This document shows positions 57,690-64,000 of a stretch of 64,000 nucleotides of DNA, one piece after another. The first letter of the stretch is position 1. Every line of letters starts with the position of its first letter. The translations under genes and the position numbers were made by a program. The stretch is taken from the NCBI GenBank assembly GCA_973895155.1, contig OZ316893.1:27156001-27220000 (forward strand). Direction: 5' to 3'. The DNA is from Marsupella aquatica. Lineage: Eukaryota; Marchantiophyta. The notes under the pieces were generated by a model that saw nothing but the letters and a program-made list of their open reading frames with translations, did no database searches and had not been told where the DNA came from.

Positions 57690-59942
57690 ATGCAACGCAG
57701 CGCAATTCCGAGGACTCTGCATCGGTGCACCCACTTTCTTCACGGCTATTCATTCCAGTCGTCGGATGTTCCCATGTTTCCAGCATTTAGCCTTCTGCAA
57801 AGAAGCTCGAAATGGGTCGGTGGCGTCACCTTCGAATCGGAATCATTTTCCGTTCGTAGCACAGCCCCATTGCTCTTCTCTCGTGAAAACCAACGATTCT
57901 GTCCAACAAGTGAAAGCTCGCTTCCTCTCGTCAAGGAAGAAGGTTTCCCCAAAGATTGCAGCCAACGACGACCGCCCCCGAAGCCTACCAACCGCACTCT
58001 TACATTAGAGAGTGAGTTGTGCTTATCGAGTCAAGCGCCCTCGAGAAGATGCGCTCCCGTTTTCTTCGCAACAAAGGATGCGGGGGTAGAAGTGATTGGA
58101 ACCCCATGTCAAGGATCACTGGTGTTTGAGCTTGAGAAGCGCTATTATTCCATGGACCTGATTCGACCTGCATCACCCTCAGCGGCAGTAGCAGTAGCAG
58201 AAGCGGTGGCGAAGGCGGAGCCTGCAACTGAGCTTGCTAGATGGTTCTGGGAAGGGACTCAGAAGGAGGCTTATTGCGCTCTCTACGATCCATTCGTGGT
58301 GGCTCTCGCAGCGGGAACTCTGCACATCAGCGCCTTCAAGAGGTACATTGGGCAAGACATCTACTTTTTGGCAGCTTTTGCTGAGGCTTATGGACTAGCA
58401 ATTGAGAACACTGACGATCCGGAAGCCAAGGCTGTTCTGCAAGTACTGAAGCTCGGTGTCCAGGATGAGCTCAATCAAGTGCACTCGTCTGTAGTCTCTT
58501 TAGGGGAGGCTGTGACAGAAATCCATCCTAATGCTGCCACTTCTGCCTATACGGATTTTCTGTTTGGGGTCGCAAGTGGGAATGACGATGATACAAAGTT
58601 TGAGGTTAACAAGGGGGGTCGTGCTGATGAAACTGCTGCTCTTCAATGGAGAAGAAGGAGAGCAGCCTGCACAATTGCTGCCATGACTCCTTGCAATCGG
58701 TTGTACGCATTCTTAGGGCAGGAGATTAAAAAAGCTCTCAAGGGAGACACGAGTTCGAGTGCTTATGCTCAGTGGATTGACACATATGCATCCACGGATT
58801 TTCGATCCACTGCTATTCGGAGTGAGCAGCTGGTGCATGGACTTGCCATGCCATTCCCTGGGGAAATTGACGTGGCCGCCATGGAGAGGCTGTATCGTCG
58901 TGCGATGGACCTGGAAGTGGGGTTTTTTGCTGCCCAGGAACAGCCTCCCCTATCTCCTGTCTTTGTCCCAATATTTCGTAGAGGGCTGGCTTCCAATTCT
59001 CATTTCGTCCTCATGTCAGACTTCGATTCAACATGCACGGTGTCCGATTCGTGTCCAGTATTGGCAGATTTATCCGTAGCCACCAGAGAAAAGGAGATTG
59101 CGACTGGAGGAGGAGTAGCAATTTCTTCTGCAGAGTCCTTAAGGAGTCGGTGGGATTCATTAGTTGGTTTGTACACACAAGAATTCACCGAGTTGCTTGA
59201 CCTTTTACTGTCTGACAAGGAGCTCGGCCCTCGAGGGTCACAGCAGGAAAGGGCTTACAATCCAGGGACAGCACGGCAGGTTTTAGAGGCACTTGCAGAG
59301 TTTGAGATCGCTGCCAATAAAAGGGTGGTAGATGCCAGTGTCCTGTCGGGCCTGAGTATAGAAGATGTGAAACAGGCGGGAGGGAGCATTCCACTCCGTG
59401 AAGGGTGCCGTGATTTGCTGAAGCGAATTTCTGGAGACAGTTTGCCAATAGATTTTCAAATATTGTCCGTCTGTTGGAGCCGTTCCATTATCGAAGGCTC
59501 TTTTTCTGGGAATGGCCTACAATTCGGCGAAGTTCATTCTAACGAGCTCGAGTTTGATAACAAGGGCGTAAGTACGGGAAATATGTTGAGAACAGTTCAA
59601 ACAGCTGTGGACAAGGAGAACTGCTTCATCGAGATTATGAATCGAACTAGAGAAAAGCTGGAAGGCAAATTGAGTTCGAAAACTCCCTTCGCCGTATACG
59701 TCGGAGACAGCCTCACGGATCTCCTTTGTTTGCTGAGGGCCGACATTGGAATTGTAGTAGGTGACAGCAGTAGCCTTAAAAGGGTGGCCGAGGCAGCTGG
59801 AATCACCCTCCTTCCTCTCTACAGTGGGTTATTGCAACAGCAGGAAGAAGCTACCCAGGTTGATACTTGGACAAAAGTGAATGGAGTCTTGTATCGAATC
59901 TCTAATTGGCATGAATTGCATGCTTTCCTGCTAGGCAGTTGA
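57690..59942 (+). CDS. TH2: Thiamin phosphate phosphatase TH2 (TENA-HAD fusion)
   Basis: A single exon of 750 aa. The first ATG is 57690. The frame is open a little upstream without another ATG. Residues about 178-423 are a TENA/THI-4 domain (YDPFVVALAAGTLHISAFKR, YIGQDIYFLAAFAEAY, MTPCNRLYAFLGQEI, final helix ERLYRRAMDLEVGFF). Residues about 438-740 are a HAD phosphatase. Motif I is SDFDSTCTV (DxDxT) near 442 and the Mg-binding YVGDSLTDLLCL is near 669. Arabidopsis TH2 has the same architecture (about 617 aa) and dephosphorylates thiamin monophosphate to thiamin. Its TENA part acts in thiamin breakdown-product salvage. The N-terminus here is about 100 residues longer, Arg/Ser/Pro-rich with few acids at first, consistent with organelle targeting. 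Internal Met29 and Met155 (MDLIRPA, before the TENA domain) could give differently targeted forms. That is inference. Confidence 0.94.
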   Translation: MQRSAIPRTLHRCTHFLHGYSFQSSDVPMFPAFSLLQRSSKWVGGVTFESESFSVRSTAPLLFSRENQRFCPTSESSLPLVKEEGFPKDCSQRRPPPKPTNRTLTLESELCLSSQAPSRRCAPVFFATKDAGVEVIGTPCQGSLVFELEKRYYSMDLIRPASPSAAVAVAEAVAKAEPATELARWFWEGTQKEAYCALYDPFVVALAAGTLHISAFKRYIGQDIYFLAAFAEAYGLAIENTDDPEAKAVLQVLKLGVQDELNQVHSSVVSLGEAVTEIHPNAATSAYTDFLFGVASGNDDDTKFEVNKGGRADETAALQWRRRRAACTIAAMTPCNRLYAFLGQEIKKALKGDTSSSAYAQWIDTYASTDFRSTAIRSEQLVHGLAMPFPGEIDVAAMERLYRRAMDLEVGFFAAQEQPPLSPVFVPIFRRGLASNSHFVLMSDFDSTCTVSDSCPVLADLSVATREKEIATGGGVAISSAESLRSRWDSLVGLYTQEFTELLDLLLSDKELGPRGSQQERAYNPGTARQVLEALAEFEIAANKRVVDASVLSGLSIEDVKQAGGSIPLREGCRDLLKRISGDSLPIDFQILSVCWSRSIIEGSFSGNGLQFGEVHSNELEFDNKGVSTGNMLRTVQTAVDKENCFIEIMNRTREKLEGKLSSKTPFAVYVGDSLTDLLCLLRADIGIVVGDSSSLKRVAEAAGITLLPLYSGLLQQQEEATQVDTWTKVNGVLYRISNWHELHAFLLGS

Positions 59943-61915
59943 TTGTGCCCCCTCGTCGGCCTTCTACCTGGCTCTCCGCCCTTACTCCGGTGTAATTCCA
60001 GCAAGCAGACATACCTTGCTCGTGCATGACTGCAGGCTAGAAAAAAAATCAGGTTGCCTTCCATTCCGTTCTTGCCTGGAAATTTGCAGCAACTGGGAAA
60101 TCAGCTGCTCGTTTGAGGTTGTCAATTTTAACATTGCAGAAAACCTTGGGTTGAAGAACGTAAAAGCTATGTAATTATGAACTCATTAAGCGTCAGTCTT
60201 GATGGTACCATCTTACATATGTATCTTGATGGTTCAGATTCGCCAGGATAAGGTTACTACCAAGTTATGCTATAAATGATAAAATCAAATGAATGATGTC
60301 TCTCACAGTGAAAAAACCCTTTCAAACATTAAATCCCTTACAAGATACACAAAAGGTACAAATTCGTCCCATCCAAGGCACGAAGATTGACAGAGAACGA
60401 ACAGCAGGTCACAGAACAAATTGACTAAAATATTTACAGTGACAAGACGACGTTGCCATGATAAGACAAGAAGGCAAATACTGTGGAACCTGTAGTGCAT
60501 TGCCAAATCTAGTATTGTATACATTCCCTACGGCAGGGCTCACTCCCACCGATTTCAAGCTTCACGGGAGCTTGGTATCTTTATCTGGTTTATTATTTTT
60601 ACAGGTGTAAAAGCATGGGGGGTTGAATACTTTGAGTGAGGAAGTCATGATCCCCACCTGTACTTTCAATGCCTCAGTTAGAGATCAGGGAAGCAAAAAA
60701 AGAAGACTTATACCAAGATGTCCCTTGAAGCAAAATCTGATTGCTTAGAGCACCCTAAGATTCAAGCCTTCAGTTTCCAATCACAAATGATTCCGATAAA
60801 TGTAAGTTATTTGCTAAGCAGGTAAATATGTTAGCAACAGATGCTGTGATTGGATTCTGACTGAAAGAAACCCTCGACTAGACCTTGAGACTTTGGACAG
60901 GAGCACCTCATTTGCAGCTTCCAACTACAGTCGATCACGTCACCTGGCACTTTTCTACAGGAGTTACAATTACAAGGACACTCTTACATCTTGCGTTATC
61001 AATGTGCCCAGTTTATGGAGAAACTGATGCAACTAGGACCTCTGGAAGTACACACCCAACACATTGAGGAAGAGTTTCTGGAGGACCTTCGCGAAACACC
61101 CTCATATAACAAACTGTCGAGGTCCGCAGATAAGAACAGCCTGCCAGGTTAAGTCACGAGGTTGAGGCACGAGCTTCGACTGAGGACTCGGCCACTGACA
61201 GAGATTTTAGAAAATCCAGCCGAACCCTGACCAGACAGTCCATAGCGCAGAGTTTGATTGGTTTCCTTTGATAGTTGGACTATAGATAGAAAAGAAATGA
61301 TCGGTTACATACTTCAATAGTCAATTGTTTCACTTCCGTCAACCAGTCAATAATGCCACTCCTCCCCTGGAGCATGTCCTAGTGCCTTGGTACATTCTAC
61401 CTCTGGAATCAAAGCAAACATCTTTAGTGGCAAAGAAATTAAAACCTGATTTACACAATGTTGTCTTCGTAATGCCATACCGTATTCTTTCAAGCTATGT
61501 TTCAGCTTGTCATAGTTACACCCGAGCTGCTGAATTTGTTTCATTGTGACATTTCTTTATGTAATACTATCCCCGACTATCCGTTCTTTGAACGTGAATA
61601 GCGGGGGAGTACAATAAAAATGTCGCCAAAATGTATTCATTATTCACATATTTTGAAGGTTAATGAAATGATAAAAAAAATTATCATGCATATCATCATT
61701 TTAATAATCAGACATAACATACCATAGTACTCTTTTCTATGCACATCCCTAATTTTTCTATCCTAGATCACACTTATGCACATATAATATGGTGGGGCCA
61801 TAGAGATCAATTTTTAATATAAATAGAAATCATAACAAAAGGCAGTTATGATTATCATTTGACATGACATATATCATAGACATCAGTTTTCTCATCATTC
61901 CACATGATGAGTCAT
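59943..61915. other. Intergenic region downstream of TH2
   Basis: Contains the TH2 3-prime UTR side. A minus-strand frame at 61347-61544 (starting MKQIQQLG) looks helical. I found no flanking exons or family match, so no gene is called. The rest shows nothing recognisable. Confidence 0.4.
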
Positions 61916-62662
61916 GGAGTTACGGTCTAGAGTCTTCACTTTAGAAGCCTAGGTCCCAACTCTAGCTTGTAGTTGCAGATTTATAAGTAAGATGTTAATC
62001 AAATCAGAATCATCATGTTTTCCTTAAATTTGCAGCTAATAGCTCACAACAGCAAAGAAGGCAAACTCATCAACGATTGTCAAGTGAGGTAGCAAAAGAT
62101 GGTTAATGATAGAGAAAACAGAGCTATTTGAATCACTGAACATTAAGAAACAACTCAGATGCCCTCTCCGTGGGGTTCAAGCTGAATAAATAAAAATTTA
62201 AAAAGAAAAAAAGAAAAAAGAAAAAGAAACAACTCAGATAAGCTTTGTCTGACCTTCCACTTGTGTCCAAATATATGCAAAAGTAGGGCATATCTTTTTT
62301 GGTTCAGGTACAACCAGGCCAGTGACCAAAGCTATGTGGTCACAATATCTTGAGGCTGCTAGTTTTAGTGCATGTAGGCAAATCCTCTTTGTGAACCTGC
62401 TAGGGAGTTAACTTGGGAGCTCTACCTTGGGAATACAACAATATACATTGGGTAAATAGGCAAGCCCTAGGCACAAACACAGTAGCACACATCAGACGTA
62501 ACACAATGTGTAGTCAAGCACATATTATATGTAGCACAATGTGTAGTCAATGAGCATTTGCTTTTTCCCCCTATCTTACTATAAAAGCACAAACTGAAGT
62601 CTACTCTTAAGGGCCTAGGTCAGTAGGACTGGTCTAGAGTGAAGACTCTAGACAGTAACTCC
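61916..62662. mobile_element. Foldback/MITE-like element with about 30 bp inverted ends
   Basis: The left end reads GGAGTTACGGTCTAGAGTC then TTCACTTTAGA. The right end, reversed, reads GGAGTTACTGTCTAGAGTC then TTCACTCTAGA, with a CCTAGG block further in on both sides. Length is 747 bp with no coding capacity. No clear target duplication was found, so the exact outer borders are uncertain. It contains the SINE-like insertion at 62161-62223. Confidence 0.65.
62161..62223 (+). mobile_element. 5-prime-truncated SINE with 16 bp target duplication
   Basis: A 63 bp insert ending in an A-rich tail (AAAAAGAAAAAAAGAAAAAAG). It is flanked on both sides by the identical 16 bp AAGAAACAACTCAGAT (62145-62160 and 62224-62239). 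Near its start GGGGTTCAAGC resembles a tRNA-type B box. Long perfect duplications with an A-rich tail are the signature of LINE-mediated insertion of a SINE or other short RNA. Confidence 0.7.
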
Positions 62663-62956
62663 CAATACAGACAAAGCTGATAATGAGTTTCAATAAAGTC
62701 AAAATTTTAAATGATTATAGACAAAAGTGACATTTACTTTAAATAAAAACTAAACTAAAATGAGGATGGACAAAAAACAAGGATAAGTCAAACACCAACC
62801 AAAATAACATATAAATTGCATTGTGCAAGATTTCACTTCATATCTATTTACATTCAATGACAGGTCATGGAACTAGTTTACCTAAAATCGCGAGGGCAGA
62901 GGGCCAAATTCTTGAGGGCTCCCCACATACAAAGCCGGCTCTAAAAGTTGGCCCCA

Positions 62957-63255
62957 AACCAGTCCAAGGCAAAGTTGTGCTATATACCATGGGGCCATAT
63001 TTCTACTTGTGATGACGAATAGGTCTTGTCCATGACTAGATTTGATAAAAGTTTACCCTAAACCAGTCCAGGGCAAAGTTGTGCTATATACAATGGGGCC
63101 ATATTTCTACTTGTGATGACGAATAGGTCTTGTGCATGACTAGACTTGATAAAAGTTTACCCTAAACCAGTCCAGGGCAAAGTTGTGCTATATACAATGG
63201 GGCCATATTTCTACTTGCGATGACGAAGAAGTCTTGTGCCTGACTAGATTTGATG
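62957..63255. repeat. Three tandem copies of a 104 bp unit
   Basis: Units begin at 62957, 63061 and 63165 with AACCAGTCCARGGCAAAGTT and contain GGGGCCATATTTCTACTTG and GATGACGAA. The spacing is exactly 104 bp. The copies differ at only a few positions and the last is incomplete. Confidence 0.92.
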
Positions 63256-64000
63256 CTCCACAGCCAACGCGATCCCGTATTGTGGTATTCTCCTCCGGTA
63301 GAATACGGTTCAAACACAATGTACTGTACCGTAATCTGAACGGAAAAGTCTTGACTGCGTTGACCTCGAACTACGAGCGCCGTTCCCGAGCTCAGAGCGC
63401 TCGCCACGCGGCGATCTCAGCCGGAGTCTGGCTGACGCTCACGACGACTTTGGTCACCGGTCGACCCGCATGGGGCCCGCCATTCTTGTCCTCTTGCGCT
63501 CTGGATAGGATGACCGGGCAGAACAGGACTGGACTGGGCCGGGTCGAACTTTTCTTCCAGGTCTAGTGAAGAAAATAAATTATGGAACAAGCGTGGATTT
63601 GAAGGCTTTGCCTTTTTTCGCGAGTGTGGCGAATGTCCTCTAGTGTATCGTGGGAAAGAGAAGACGCTACGAAGATTTCTAATCTACTTTTTGTAGATTA
63701 ATTGGGAAGGAGACGATGCTACTTATGGTTGTCAAGTCTCCTTAGATTTAATTAACGTGACTGGTGTATTCCTGATAATGGGATCCGTTGGTAGGTGACC
63801 AACTGATTAATTAATGGTGACAGAAAATCTAACACATTGTTGTAAAAAATGCCTAATTCTTTTTTTAGCGAGGTGGAATCTAGAGAAGTTTTGTCACGAA
63901 GGAAAAACTGTATGGAACTCCAGTGTAACCTTTCCCCTTGTTTCGCAAATGAAATGGAGGCACAACTGGACATAAAGGTTGTCCCTGCCCATCCCCGTGG
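63256..64000. other. Right edge of the window, no gene recognised
   Basis: A GC-rich patch at about 63370-63560 holds an open frame (63183-63566) whose first part is tandem-repeat sequence and which has no motif. The remainder to 64000 shows nothing recognisable. A gene could begin beyond the edge. Confidence 0.4.

Noticed and set aside
61347-61544. Minus-strand frame starting MKQIQQLG, looks helical
   Set aside because: No flanking exons, no family match and no supporting splice sites were found. Left as unannotated.
1-64000. tRNA, rRNA, CRISPR array or bacterial operon features
   Set aside because: I scanned for tRNA B-box-like strings and regular spacer-repeat arrays and found no supported cloverleaf or CRISPR pattern. 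The gene content is eukaryotic.

Overview
This window looks like nuclear DNA of a land plant. It holds four conserved plant housekeeping genes, three of them split by short GT-AG introns, set among nested, decayed transposable elements. The genes are a SWP73/BAF60 chromatin-remodelling subunit, translation initiation factor eIF3b, a plastid TerC protein and a thiamin phosphatase TH2 (TENA-HAD) protein. The TerC and TH2 products have plant-type N-terminal extensions, and the repeats are typical of a medium or large plant genome. I cannot name the species. A non-seed plant is a guess resting mainly on the unusual retroelement cargo.

Layout. Bases 1-2084 and 6685-7200 are AT-rich, with a degenerate tandem repeat split by a GC-rich 4.6 kb element (element A, 2085-6679). 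Bases 7840-9000 hold minisatellite and other short repeats. SWP73 (10169-12162) and eIF3b (16358-20864) lie on the minus strand. From 21.2 to 43.7 kb is a nest of mobile elements. It contains an antisense LTR fragment, a Ty3/gypsy element (about 24.5-29.4 kb), element B (29742-33748, related to A), a Ty1/copia element with 105-108 bp LTRs (34536-41132), and an older minus-strand LINE cut into three pieces by element B and the copia element. Two MITE-like elements (43412-43687, 45177-45494) and mostly featureless AT-rich sequence follow. TerC (48688-54374, 13 exons, plus strand) comes next, then a second minisatellite block (55.5-56.5 kb) and the single-exon TH2 gene (57690-59942). The right end holds a foldback element with a truncated SINE inside it, and a 104 bp triplicate.

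Main discovery. The gypsy element carries a recognisable C5-cytosine DNA methyltransferase domain directly upstream of, and in the same frame as, reverse transcriptase. Its integrase ends in a PHD-finger-like module rather than a chromodomain. Such an element could both write a DNA mark and read chromatin. This copy is dead (ten in-frame stops and several frameshifts), but the domain order is clear.

Second discovery. Elements A and B appear to be two members of one family with TG...CA inverted termini and near-matching 5 bp flanking repeats. They encode a shared FGLP-type protein with a C-terminal coiled coil and show no recognisable transposition enzyme.
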